From positions 94,661 to 128,698 of the forward strand of contig JAHBMJ010000024.1 in the NCBI GenBank assembly GCA_018398765.1: a stretch of 34,038 bases of DNA, written 5' to 3'. The stretch comes from Chromera velia (Eukaryota; Sar; Chromeraceae). Shown in pieces: positions 16,205 through 24,150 of this stretch (within the stretch, counting starts at the first letter, position 1; the number at the start of each line of letters is the position of its first letter). Below the pieces are notes generated by a model, which was not told the origin of the DNA, ran no database searches, and saw nothing but the letters and a program-made list of their open reading frames with translations. A program made the position numbers and the translations under genes.

Positions 16205-16456
16205 GTGATGGACGTTCAGGAAGGGACAAAAGCACGCTCTTCTTCCACCAAGAACCACTCTGAGCAGCTCTACCACGTCCTGGTTGACTACAGCGATCTC
16301 CTCTTCAGAACGAACAGCCTCGACAGCAAGACAGCTGTGGGATCTCCCCGCAGGGAATTAATGATCATGCGTACCATGCTGTCTTCGCAGAAACGCCTGC
16401 TCGCGACGAAGTCGAGAAGCAGCTCCGAGCGAAACAAGCATAGATCCAGAAACTAA
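16205..16456 (+). CDS. Hypothetical basic helical segment
   Basis: This frame continues the previous one (MDVQEGTKARSSSTKNHS, then EQLYHVLVDYSDLLFRTNSL) and ends in a Ser/Arg/Lys-rich tail to TAA. From about 16340 another frame is the better one: it reads a coiled-coil-like DEVEKQLRAKQA, interrupted by TAG, then IQKLKER. Interpreted as one gene in several frames. Confidence 0.35.
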   Translation: MMDVQEGTKARSSSTKNHSEQLYHVLVDYSDLLFRTNSLDSKTAVGSPRRELMIMRTMLSSQKRLLATKSRSSSERNKHRSRN

Positions 16457-16680
16457 AGGAGAGATAGAATTCCAAGGTGTGAGTGGATGGAGTTGCATGG
16501 GTGGTGTGTAAAGAGACCAAACAACGTCCACCTCGAGACCGGAAAAAAAGATTTGGGGGGCAGAGAGGTAGAGAGTCATCGTCAGAATGAAGCAGACAGC
16601 TCTGACTCTCCTCCCACTTTCAATCCCCTATCTTCCTACCATTCCGTCACACTTCACTCCAGTCTTGAAACGCTCACACA

Positions 16681-16998
16681 GTGCCATTTTCCTCTGTCCA
16701 ACGTGAAAGAGCTTTTGAGGGAGAGGTTGGATTCGCCTACATATTTCTCGGCCCGCAGGGGGAGGAAAACCAGTGGGATTGCGGGCTTTTTGTGTGGAAG
16801 TTGGCAGCGCTTTTCGTTGCAATTCTTAAAGCGCTTTCTGACCCCCCTTCCAAAAAGATTTTTTTCTGTTCTGTCTTGTTATATGGACGCTCTTTCCGTC
16901 TGGCAGTCATCGGCAACTGTCAGACGGTCCCTCCATGGCTGACGACCTTCAAGAGGGGCAGCTGGAACTGTTTCCTCCTTTCCCCAAGAGCACTATAG
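16681..16998 (+). other. Open frame with a hydrophobic stretch, weak
   Basis: Open for 105 codons with a hydrophobic part (FVWKLAALFVAILKAL) that could be a membrane segment. It overlaps the better-supported start at 16935, and its end is clearly out of frame with that gene. Only the part before about 16860 might be an exon. Confidence 0.22.
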
Positions 16999-17480
16999 AA
17001 GCAAAGCACTACACAGTAGACTGCCCGAAGTACAATATGCCTGTCCGTTGCAACCAACCTCTCTGCCAAGCTCAGACGCCTCCCCTCAAGCACAAAGCGA
17101 AGGGCTGCATCTGCCAAGCCTTCCACTCGGGGTCAGGGGTTCGGTTCGGCGAGCTGCCGCAGGGGAGGGGGGCAGCAATTAAGGGGCCAGGCGCGGGGCT
17201 TCATCCCTTCTCTGCCCTCGTCGGTATTTCATCTCGGTCTCCGCCATCTTTTCTGATGGGTTACATTAGAGGGGTTCAGCAATATGCGCCCTTCGGCTGG
17301 ATCAAATGTGCGGTAGAATACACTGCAACGGGGAAGATGAACAATCCACTGAAGGACTTTGTTCTGGGGGCTCTGGATGTGCCCCCCTGCCTCAAGCCCC
17401 GTCGATTGCCTCCTCGGACGCTCCCCCGCCTCAAGCCCCGTTGGCTTCCGCCTTGGGCGCTCCTCGACATGAGACGTTGA
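16935..17480 (+). CDS. Hypothetical Cys-rich protein
   Basis: ATG 16935 sits in a favourable context (CTCCATGGC). The first 70 residues are protein-like with several Cys (MADDLQEGQLELFPPFPKST; HYTVDCPKYNMPVRCNQPLC; KGCICQAF). A Gly/Pro-rich linker may be intron, then FLMGYIRGVQQYAPFGWIKC and GKMNNPLKDFVLGALD. After that the frame runs through a 39-bp tandem duplication and becomes Pro/Arg-rich, while the next frame becomes better (17306-17770). The Cys spacing is not a known zinc finger. Function unknown. Confidence 0.44.
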   Translation: MADDLQEGQLELFPPFPKSTIEAKHYTVDCPKYNMPVRCNQPLCQAQTPPLKHKAKGCICQAFHSGSGVRFGELPQGRGAAIKGPGAGLHPFSALVGISSRSPPSFLMGYIRGVQQYAPFGWIKCAVEYTATGKMNNPLKDFVLGALDVPPCLKPRRLPPRTLPRLKPRWLPPWALLDMRR

Positions 17481-17770
17481 TGAGGTTCGCGCGCCTCCAC
17501 GAAAGAATCTGCCCGGAGATCCGGAGGTTCTTGTCACCGTTCTTCATGAACTGTGCCTGCCTCGCGGCTGAACTCTCTCCCGCTCCAGTGTATGTCTCTT
17601 TGTTGAAGTCTGCAGAAGAAAATAGGATAAGAAGGGACCCAACAGGAAGCAGATGGCTTTTTTGTACTTTTCTTCTGCATGTCTCAGTCTCTCTGACTCT
17701 CTCTTTCCCTCGCCCTTTTGAGTTCTCTGATCGCTGGAGTATCCAAACGACAAGCCAGAGGAGAAAGTGA
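17306..17770 (+). CDS. Hypothetical open frame downstream of the 39-bp repeat
   Basis: This frame is best from about 17395 to 17590. It reads the 39-bp duplication as Pro/Ala/Ser-rich (APSIASSDAPPPQAPLASAL), then a helical segment (ETLMRFARLHERICPEIRRF) and FFMNCACLAAELSP. It probably continues the gene at 16935 after a frame change. The part after 17600 is Ser/Phe-rich and intron-like. Confidence 0.38.
   Translation: MCGRIHCNGEDEQSTEGLCSGGSGCAPLPQAPSIASSDAPPPQAPLASALGAPRHETLMRFARLHERICPEIRRFLSPFFMNCACLAAELSPAPVYVSLLKSAEENRIRRDPTGSRWLFCTFLLHVSVSLTLSFPRPFEFSDRWSIQTTSQRRK
17390..17467. repeat. Imperfect tandem duplication, 2 x 39 bp
   Basis: Units start at 17390 and 17429, each beginning CCTCAAGCCCCGT; later parts have diverged. 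Thirteen codons long, so frame-preserving. Confidence 0.8.
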
Positions 17771-18005
17771 AGGAGGGGAAGAGAGGACCGAAACCGGAGA
17801 AGACGCTTGCCCCGAAGCTCGCTCCAAGAGACAGAGAGCGACTGATCCGAAACCAGTCGAGCTCGGAGTCACATGTCGAAGTCCTGTCTGTTTTGTGAAA
17901 AAACAACGCGATCTCCGAGCACTTTTGCATCTCAATTTCATCCCCTATGAACCGCACTTTTTCTCTTAGTGGCTCCCGATCTCTCCAGTCTCCAACGGCT
18001 GTACG

Positions 18006-18209
18006 GTGTCTTCAACTGCCCAGAAGAAAGACTTGCAGATGGTTTCAAACCATCATGCAACTAGTTCCTCCGTACCCCCCCACCTCTTTTCTGGAGGAAG
18101 CAGGAGCCGTCCCCGCCTGCGGAAAAAAATTCCGCAAAAGGTGAATGGGAGATATACGCAAGAAGATAGAAAGGTTTTGAATGAAGCCACAAGGCGGTGG
18201 AAAAGAAAG
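18006..18209 (+). CDS. Hypothetical basic exon
   Basis: From 18006 the frame reads a Ser-rich then strongly basic segment (RSRPRLRKKIPQKVNGRYTQ, EDRKVLNEATRRWKRK) and runs into AAAG|GTAACA at 18210, a good donor. It could bind nucleic acid or be a nuclear localisation region, by composition only. Upstream and downstream exons are not resolved. On the other strand the same stretch reads as Phe/Leu/Pro-rich and is not credible. Confidence 0.42.
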
Positions 18210-18293
18210 GTAACACCGTGAAGAGACAGCTTCCCATCGGTTTCTTCGGGGGGGGACCGGCCAACCCTTTGGATCTTTGAGTGGGAGACATAC

Positions 18294-18542
18294 ATGCAAA
18301 AGATCATTTCTTCATCGATTTTTAAAGACTCCCTTGCATGCACTGATCAAGACTGCACTCCTCGATCGGAGGGTGGTCGGGTAGCAGGACTTCGCCGCCA
18401 TGGTGACAAGGGCCTGCTTCAGGCCGAGAAGAAGTACGGCAACGGTAGTGACGGTGAGTCAAGCATCAACAGTGATGATTCTACTGTCAAAGAGTTGAGA
18501 AAGTTGTGGAGTGTAGAGAGTAGAGAGGCTTGGACCATTTGA
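18294..18542 (+). CDS. Hypothetical open frame, 82 aa
   Basis: ATG 18294. The second half is protein-like and acidic (EKKYGNGSDGESSINSDDST, VKELRKLWSVESREAW). It ends at TGA 18540-18542, where an overlapping frame (from 18530) begins a protein-like stretch (LIKAAYWRFTNSQLRWLLNH). Probably two pieces of one disrupted gene. Unrecognised. Confidence 0.32.
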   Translation: MQKIISSSIFKDSLACTDQDCTPRSEGGRVAGLRRHGDKGLLQAEKKYGNGSDGESSINSDDSTVKELRKLWSVESREAWTI

Positions 18543-18774
18543 TCAAGGCAGCGTATTGGAGGTTCACCAACTCTCAACTTCGCTGGCTTCTGAATCATGA
18601 AGAGGAGCCCCTCCCCAACTTCCTTTGCAGTCCTTCTCACATCTTCTGCCTCGAACGGTGGTACTTCAAACACCTCTGGCAAGAGAAGACGCAGTTGGCC
18701 ACCAATGAGGGACGACCGCCTCATGTTTCTGCTGTGGAGAGATATCTGCCCGCCGTTCGCGGCCCCTCAACCCC

Positions 18775-19065
18775 TTGCAAGCTCATTCGGAGAAGAAGCT
18801 GGCATGGCCTTGTGCATGGGAGTGGAAAGAAAAAGAAGTTGCCGACAGTTTGGAGGAGATTCGGAATATGGAGGATTTGAATGAGGGCTTGCTTCTGTCA
18901 GGAGTGGCAGGCAAAACAGACAACACCGATGCCTCGAACCCATACATCACCCCAGTAGGGCAGATCAAACCGCCACTGTCATCCCCACTCGATTTTCTTC
19001 AGGGAGCCCCCCGACAGGCAGTGGCTGGGATCCAGCAGTTTACCCCCGAGGGCACCTTCCCCATG
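18775..19065 (+). CDS. Hypothetical exon
   Basis: Protein-like from about 18780: KKLAWPCAWEWKEKEVADSL, EEIRNMEDLNEGLLLSGVAG, then NPYITPVGQIKPPLSSPLDF. The last motif resembles GWMTPFGQVQPGW near 22850 ([IM]-T-P-x-G-Q-[IV]), which may point to related genes. After about 19065 the frame becomes Ser-rich and intron-like. No start codon is visible, so this is an internal exon. Confidence 0.38.
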
Positions 19066-19317
19066 CACCCCCCAGGTTGTGGACGGGAACACCGCGGCTG
19101 CTGCCGTGCCTGTTGCACATCCGTCCAACACCTTCTCTCCCTGCAGGAGATCCCCAATCCGCAATCTCTTCGGCAAGGAGGGCAGTCTCGGATTTTTTCT
19201 TCTCCTTCAGCTTCTGCGAGCTCATCGTCGACGACCCAGGTACACCACGGCAGTGTCGATGTGCTTTCTTTTCTTCTCGCTGTGCTTCCATACCTGTATT
19301 TGCCAATGTGTGCCTGA

Positions 19318-19782
19318 ATGTGTCTGTAGGAGCATACGTACTCCGTCTGTGCCGGTATGTGTGTCTGTGTCCTTGTCGGTGTTCCTGTATCGGTTCGAGA
19401 CTCTGATGATCTCTCTAATCTGTCCGATCGAAAATTCTGTCGAAGTTGGCCGCCGCGTGTTAGGTATGGTTCATCGCGCATAAGGAAGTCCGCTTCCTGC
19501 ACCTTGCATGCATGCAGAAGGTGATTTGCATGGGCTTTTCACACTTTGCGTCGAGAGACAAGATCGAGCTGCTGATCCGGCAGATCTCGGGGAACGGAGG
19601 AAGCTCCTTGAAGTTCACCTTCCAAAAGTCCGTAAATCTACTTCCTTGAATCTTTTGTTGTGATTGCTTCTCTCATTTTCTGCCGGTGGGTATATGGTAA
19701 TACTTGTTTGGTTGCTTATGGTATTTGACAAACGCTCAGTTGGTTTCAAACAATTGGTCCTGTTGCATTAAGAACCTTAGAC
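19318..19782. other. Mostly non-coding; one possible short exon
   Basis: T- and GT-rich sequence with no long frame. The exception is 19530-19649 (ATG 19530), which reads MGFSHFASRDKIELLIRQIS and SLKFTFQKS and meets GTAAAT at 19632, so a 34-codon exon at 19530-19631 is possible. The obvious acceptor (TCGCTTTCCAG, 19796) does not give a matching phase. Confidence 0.33.
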
Positions 19783-20013
19783 TTGTCGCTTTCCAGAAAA
19801 CAAAAGACAGTGAGTCGCTGTAGAAGCGCTTTCAGAACACACTGCAAGCCTTTCAGACTTGTGAATCGTTTCACGTGTGCCGAATATTCAATTGAAGTCG
19901 AGGATTTTGTGAAATCTGGAAGGGATGGTTGTGTGCAGACTGAACATATTGAAGGTGTACCGTCTGAACAAGTGAAGCTACAGTCGCCGAGGCTCTGGCC
20001 ACAACGGGTATGA
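19783..20013 (+). CDS. Hypothetical open frame, 76 aa
   Basis: A Lys/Arg/Cys-rich beginning, then a plausible folded stretch (RFTCAEYSIEVEDFVKSGRD, CVQTEHIEGVPSEQVKL). It overlaps the next frame by a few bases. Unrecognised. Confidence 0.3.
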   Translation: MSLSRKQKTVSRCRSAFRTHCKPFRLVNRFTCAEYSIEVEDFVKSGRDGCVQTEHIEGVPSEQVKLQSPRLWPQRV

Positions 20014-20231
20014 CTTACTGGGGATCAAAGTCTGTCGACTTCTCAACACGTCACCCGAACGGAAAGACCGCTCTCCATCTCTGCGAAGACATCAAATTGG
20101 CAAAAGTGATGACAAGAAATGGTGCCCCGCGAGATGCACTGTGCACGAGTACCGCAACTGAGACTGAGGTCACCCCCCTCTTTCTTCACGCTGGTAGAGT
20201 GTCTGGGACAAGACGGGTCACCGCAGCCTGA
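20010..20231 (+). CDS. Weak ankyrin-repeat-like segment
   Basis: Contains NGKTALHLCEDIKLAKVMTR followed by NGA, which fits the ankyrin core (xGxTALHLA...LLxxGA). TPLFLHAG, 34 residues after TALHLCED, could be the next repeat's TPLxxA. Ankyrin repeats bind proteins. One to two repeats alone are not a functional array, so this would be an exon of a larger protein. The start at 20010 is not secure. Confidence 0.35.
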   Translation: MTYWGSKSVDFSTRHPNGKTALHLCEDIKLAKVMTRNGAPRDALCTSTATETEVTPLFLHAGRVSGTRRVTAA

Positions 20232-20260
20232 CGGTGAGAGTCGAGTTCCCGGATGTCATG

Positions 20261-20417
20261 GGTATCCTTTTATGGGAAATCCTTGGATTGAAGTGTGAGA
20301 GGTGTCATGAGATGTGGAAGACTGGTAAATGTCAATGCATGATGACTTATGCATGAGTGGGCAGAATAGAACTGGGGACACCATCCGAACTGCTGCATGA
20401 GGATGATGTCATCGACC
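20261..20417 (+). repeat. Diverged duplicate, copy A: Cys-rich tail relic
   Basis: About 85-90% similar by eye to 21815-21978, with small gaps. In the corresponding frame it reads ILGLKCERCHEMWKTGKCQC to TGA 20354-20356, versus FLGLKCEKCHEMWKTCKCQC in copy B, so one Cys is Gly here. The match goes on about 60 bases past the stop codon. At 20470-20490 a further short match (GCCCGCTATGCGCCCGATATC) recurs at 22497-22516. Confidence 0.88.
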
Positions 20418-20541
20418 AACCTCTCTCCACCTTGACTAAGACGCTCAATGACAAGGCCAACGCCCGCTATGCGCCCGATATCAACCAAACATAAGTACTG
20501 AAATCCAACTCCTTTCAAGCCTCATCATAACCACTCTTTTC

Positions 20542-21237
20542 TTGAATAAACTCTCACGACTCCAGAAACAAAAGCCTAACATGTTCATGAACAACAGTCC
20601 TTACCACACTCCGTACCTCAACTATCCTGCGCAAATGCCTATCCCGCACTCTTCATTCTCACAAGCAACAGCCCATCTCCACGCTGCTATGTCCATTGAC
20701 AACCTGACCGAGGAAGGAGCTGCGGCTTGCATGGAGAGAGAACCTCTCCGAGATTACAACTCCGACCTCAACCACGAAAAGCGAGATCAAGCAGGAGGAG
20801 ACTGACCGATACAAACGCTTCGTTCCTCAGTCTCCTCATCCTGTCTTCCACCAACCCGAGATCAACCCTGATGTGCTGCCCACGTCATCAAAAAAGAAGA
20901 AGTCAAGGAGGAGGAAGTGACTGTCGACAAGAAAGCAAAGAGAGTGGTGAAAGGAAAAGCAAGACTCCTTGAATCCATCGAGGGCAGGGTTCCCAGGAGA
21001 AAGAACCCTGCCAATACAAATGTGTCGTTGGCAGGGTTTCGTGCTACGGAAACGGCAGAGAAGATGTACAGAGGCAACGAGAAAAACAGTTTGGACGCCC
21101 GTGAGAGAAAAGATATGTTTGACCGTTTTGCTGAGACTTCCGCCTTCCGCCAGTCTCTCCAGGAGGAGTCAAACCCTAGATACCTCGTCGACTCGAGAAA
21201 TCGGGTGGTGACAAAGGTCAAAGTCACCATGAAGACT
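20542..21237 (+). pseudogene. Lys/Glu-rich protein gene read in alternating frames
   Basis: Three protein-like pieces follow without a gap. 20542-20750 reads MFMNNSPYHTPYLNYPAQMP and MSIDNLTEEGAAACME. 20708-20925, one frame on, reads TTKSEIKQEETDRYKRFVPQ and PEINPDVLPTSS. 20890-21237, back in the first frame, reads VIKKEEVKEEEVTVDKKAKR, NTNVSLAGFRATETAEKMYR and DMFDRFAETSAFRQSLQEES. IKQE and VKEE fit the SUMO-attachment pattern (hydrophobic-K-x-E). A nuclear regulator is possible, but no DNA-binding domain is visible. The two frame changes suggest compensating indels or unrecognised tiny introns. Confidence 0.48.
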
Positions 21238-21326
21238 CCTTGCGTTTCGTCCTTTTTTTCCCCCCTCGTCTCGTTTCGTTTATCGCGCTCTCACTGGTGT
21301 CCATCCTGCATTGGACAGTGGGGAAG

Positions 21327-21910
21327 ATGGAAGTCGAAGACGTTGAGCTGGGTGTAGGAGGAGGAGAAGTGAATGCCGGGAGCATGGGAGATGCTGCAGA
21401 GGGAGAAGGTGGAGCCTTTGCACAAGCGATGGTTGACTCAGAGGATGCTGAGAGACTGGAGGTGGAAGGAGAAAGTGAAGTGAGAGAGGAGAAGCATACA
21501 AAGTGTTCGCATAACAAGTCCGACCGCCGGTTTTGCCGTGAGTGCGTGGGTAACTGTCTTTGTGTTCCTGCAAAGGACACGCAACGTGCAGTGATTTTTT
21601 TTTTTCGAATTATTTTGACATGCAACAGGCACCAACTAGGCGATTCTCCAGCAACGAGTTGTTGGATTTGGTGTCTTCTGTTGACTTGCCGGGCCCTGCA
21701 TGCACAGATTATCCGGTCCTTTCTTACCGACGTTCTCACGCCCAGTCTTCTGTTGGAGCATCTTCGCAAGAAGAAGAAGGGGTCGAGGAAGGAGGAGGAA
21801 GATCTGTGCATAGGGGTATCTTTCTGTGGGATTTCCTTGGATTGAAGTGTGAGAAGTGTCATGAGATGTGGAAGACTTGTAAATGTCAATGCATGATGAC
21901 TTATGCATGA
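21327..21910 (+). CDS. Small zinc-binding-type protein, two exons, 166 aa
   Basis: Exons 21327-21545 and 21629-21910. Exon 1 starts at ATG 21327 with an acidic region (MEVEDVELGVGGGEVNAGSM) and ends with KCSHNKSDRRFCREC, a C-x-H-x8-C-x2-C arrangement like the short CxH...CxxC zinc-binding repeats seen in many protists. Exon 2 has FSSNELLDLVSSVDLPGP, a Ser/Glu-rich linker, and ends with a Cys-rich tail (CEKCHEMWKTCKCQC) at TGA. The join is phase 0 with GTGGGT and a T-rich tract before CAACAG. The tail is duplicated at 20261. A role in nucleic-acid or protein binding is inference. Confidence 0.66.
21546..21628 (+). other. Predicted intron, 83 bases
   Basis: GTGGGT donor, a run of nine T, then ATTTTGACATGCAACAG. 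Phase 0; it joins two Cys-containing exons in frame. Confidence 0.62.
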
Positions 21911-21978
21911 GTGGGCAGAAATAACTGCATCCATGGAGACACCATCCGAACCGCTGAGGATGATGTCATGCATCGACC
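21815..21978 (+). repeat. Diverged duplicate, copy B: tail of the zinc-binding-type gene
   Basis: Partner of 20261-20417. It includes the last coding part of the gene at 21327 and about 65 bases downstream of its stop. Confidence 0.88.
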
Positions 21979-22400
21979 TTGCAACCTCTTTCCACTGCAC
22001 ACAAACGTCCATCAGACGGCAGTCACCCCGGGCCCGCAGCACCTCATTCAGTTGCCTTATAGGACAAGCATCAAGCAGAAAGATTCTGAGACAAGCGGGA
22101 GGTGAAGCTTCTGCCCGCAAGAAGAAAGGATCACGCCCTCCGCTTTTTGGCAACGAAGGAGGGGAATGAAAGGAGGGCTCCGTGCATCGTCACAGGGAAG
22201 GGCGGATACGGGGAGAGTAACATGAAAATGCAAGCAGTAGTTCTTTAGTACCCAAGTGATCCACAGGTGAATACATGAATGTACATCCATGCGGTGCAAG
22301 TGTACTCCATCTTTTCCAAGTTTGTGTTGGAGGGTATATTTTTGGAGACTTTCCTTCACTGTCGGCTTTTGAGACCTTCCTTCCTTGAGTGCAACTGAGA

Positions 22401-22590
22401 TGAATTCTAGAAACGAACAGGTCAGCAACACCCCTTTGGTGCTTCAGATTCCGCTACTTTCCCTCCCAGTCAAGGCGCCCAAGGACACGGCCACCGCCCG
22501 CTTTGCGCCCGATATCATGGTCAACGCTCGCAAGCGCAAGGCGGAAGCGAAAGCGCAGACACAGAGGGAGCAAGCCTTCCCATTTTCTTT
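22401..22590 (+). CDS. Hypothetical short exon
   Basis: ATG 22401 reads MNSRNEQVSNTPLVLQIPLL and then VKAPKDTATARFAPDIMVNA with a Lys/Arg/Gln-rich helix (RKRKAEAKAQTQRE). After 22570 it becomes Phe/Val-rich and intron-like. The ARFAPDI part corresponds to ARYAPDI near 20480, so this belongs to the same local duplication as the Cys-rich tails. Confidence 0.38.
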
Positions 22591-22694
22591 TGAAATTCTC
22601 GGTTTCTTTTCTGTTCTTGCTATAGTGCCTTTGGTTGTGGGGCACGGCGGGATGAAAACGCGACCCCCCACACGTTTGTATGGAGATCTCCTGA

Positions 22695-22934
22695 CTGGGT
22701 GTAAGCAGCAGCAGCTCGTCCTCGTCGGGCGCATACCCGCGGACTACCCCCCTCCCTTCCCTCCGACCGCCGGTGATCGACTCCGAGAGAGAGATCGACC
22801 CAGACATCGGCCTGTTTCTGGATGAGCTCCCTGTTGGGCCGGGGTGGATGACCCCTTTCGGGCAGGTCCAGCCAGGGTGGAAAGTTTTGAACCACAGAGG
22901 CGCCTACGTGCAGGCTCTTCCGTTCTTTGTATGA
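22695..22934 (+). CDS. Hypothetical C-terminal exon
   Basis: Open from just after a TGA at 22692, with a candidate acceptor (GTAAGCAG) at about 22702. It reads a Ser run, then VIDSEREIDPDIGLFLDELP, GPGWMTPFGQVQPGWKVLNH and RGAYVQALPFFV, to TGA 22932-22934. Repeat B follows at once. It is well mixed and a good candidate for the end of the gene that includes 22401-22590. The TPFGQVQP motif resembles TPVGQIKP near 18950. Confidence 0.43.
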   Translation: MGVSSSSSSSSGAYPRTTPLPSLRPPVIDSEREIDPDIGLFLDELPVGPGWMTPFGQVQPGWKVLNHRGAYVQALPFFV

Positions 22935-22998
22935 ACTTGAATAAAACCTGTGTTCGTGTTTGTCTGTCTGCGTGCCTGGACTGCCAGAGGAAACGTCT
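22923..22998. repeat. Diverged repeat B, part 1
   Basis: Partner of 12763-12816, with AATAAA inside (about 22939). It is followed at once by part 2 (23006-23042), whereas in copy A the two parts are separated by about 355 bases containing a helical exon. Confidence 0.65.
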
Positions 22999-23005
22999 GT
23001 GTAGG

Positions 23006-23042
23006 TAGGTTTTTATCTAGGAACCTCTATATAAACAACGTT
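23006..23042. repeat. Diverged repeat B, part 2
   Basis: TAGGTTTTTATCTAG...AACAACGTT, matching 13171-13209. A further CAACAACGTTAAA lies at about 23059-23071. Confidence 0.6.
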
Positions 23043-23225
23043 CATGGTTCAGGTTTTATTCAACAACGTTAAATGGTGACACAGCTTCGATCGAATTTCC
23101 GCTTCGCTTGAAGTTGTGTTTTCACAATCAACCTTCTGATTTCTTCCCTTATTGACTAGAGTTTGGAGTCCTTCGGTCACTGATCTCATCACTTCTTTCC
23201 TCCCTCCTCTCTTTCCATGCAGACT

Positions 23226-23267
23226 CGAAAGAAAGAAAGAAAGAAAAGAAAGAGAGAGAGAGAGAGA
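23226..23267. repeat. GAAA / GA microsatellite
   Basis: About four GAAA units, then AAGAAA and a GA run of seven units. Purine-only on the plus strand. Confidence 0.92.
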
Positions 23268-23323
23268 CGGTACGTCTGCTCTTCGGGGCGAGTCAGTCCC
23301 TCCTTCTTCTATGCCAACCACTC

Positions 23324-23857
23324 ATGAAGAATCCCCTTTTTACCCAAGTGAGACGTCGTTCTCCCTCTTTTTCGCCCACAATTGATGGCCGTGCTGATGC
23401 AGAAAGCCGCCGTTCACCTTTTCCGCCTCCGTCTGATTTTCTTTCCCTTGAGACGGCTTGCCCGTTGGCAAAGCTGAATCAAGCCTTCTCACTTTTTCCC
23501 TCTTCCGCCCCTTCCCCTCCAATTTTGCCCCGTTCCCACTTATTTCCCGACATGAATGAAGGCGGTGCAGATGCAAAAAGCGCTCGTTCCCTTTTCCCCT
23601 CTCCCTCTGACTTGCGTCCCCTCGAGGCTTCAAACCCTTCGGTCAATGAAACTGAAGAAAGACAAGTCTCCCTCTCCCTTTCTGCCCCTCGCCCTCTCCA
23701 ACGTGTAGATCCCGTATCCGCGCAAGCTTCTTCTTCACCTCAATCTCCTCTTGTCTCGTCTTCGCTTCACATGATCCAACCTTGCAGAGAGATGCAGCCC
23801 CCGGCGGTCCTGGAAACGGCGGCGACCTCCGGGAACCTCTGCCCCCCTCCTGAATGA
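23324..23857 (+). CDS. Ser/Pro-rich protein upstream of the copia reverse transcriptase
   Basis: ATG 23324 opens 177 codons to TGA 23855-23857. The composition is dominated by Ser, Pro and Phe. It contains two diverged copies of a roughly 60-residue unit (GRADAESRRSPFPPPSDFLS and GGADAKSARSLFPSPSDLRP). There is no zinc knuckle or recognisable Gag fold. Position and orientation suggest the leader or gag side of the copia relic, but it could be a separate low-complexity gene. The frame after the stop moves by one (GEIIGRERQRQIDRDNALHD). Confidence 0.4.
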   Translation: MKNPLFTQVRRRSPSFSPTIDGRADAESRRSPFPPPSDFLSLETACPLAKLNQAFSLFPSSAPSPPILPRSHLFPDMNEGGADAKSARSLFPSPSDLRPLEASNPSVNETEERQVSLSLSAPRPLQRVDPVSAQASSSPQSPLVSSSLHMIQPCREMQPPAVLETAATSGNLCPPPE

Positions 23858-23866
23858 GGAGGGGGG
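23842..23866 (+). other. GC-rich perfect hairpin at the stop codon
   Basis: Arms CCCCCCTCCT (23842-23851) and AGGAGGGGGG (23857-23866) pair perfectly around GAATG. The TGA stop of the Ser/Pro-rich frame lies across the loop and the start of the right arm. Protein-like reading resumes in the next frame just after it. The G and C homopolymers also make it a likely place for a length error. Confidence 0.6.
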
Positions 23867-23957
23867 GGAGATCATTGGAAGAGAGAGGCAGAGACAAATT
23901 GACAGAGACAATGCGTTGCATGATGGCAAACACACTTATAATCCTTCTTCTTCAGCT

Positions 23958-24150
23958 GTGAATGCGATTGCGGACCCTCCTGATGAAAAAGTCCAATTTC
24001 GCTCGTCGATCGTTTACCTCCCCTTCGTCCCCTGTGAATGCGGACCATCCTGTTGGAAAAGTCCAAAATCACACATCTTTCTTTCAACCTGTTTCTGGCT
24101 CTCTGAATGCGGACCGTCCAGTTGGAAGCGTCCAATTTCAGACTGCACTC
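23958..24150. repeat. Degenerate tandem repeat, about 3 x 70-76 bp
   Basis: Units begin near 23958, 24034 and 24103, each with GTGAATGCG...GACC...GTTGGAAAAGTCC-type sequence. The peptide is roughly N-A-D-x-P-V-G-x-V-Q. Unit 1 is in one frame, units 2 and 3 in the next, so one unit has gained or lost a base relative to the others. Confidence 0.8.

Noticed and set aside
21224-22153. 309-codon open frame on the minus strand.
   Set aside because: Antisense to the spliced plus-strand gene at 21327-21910; Ser/Pro-rich and without a motif.
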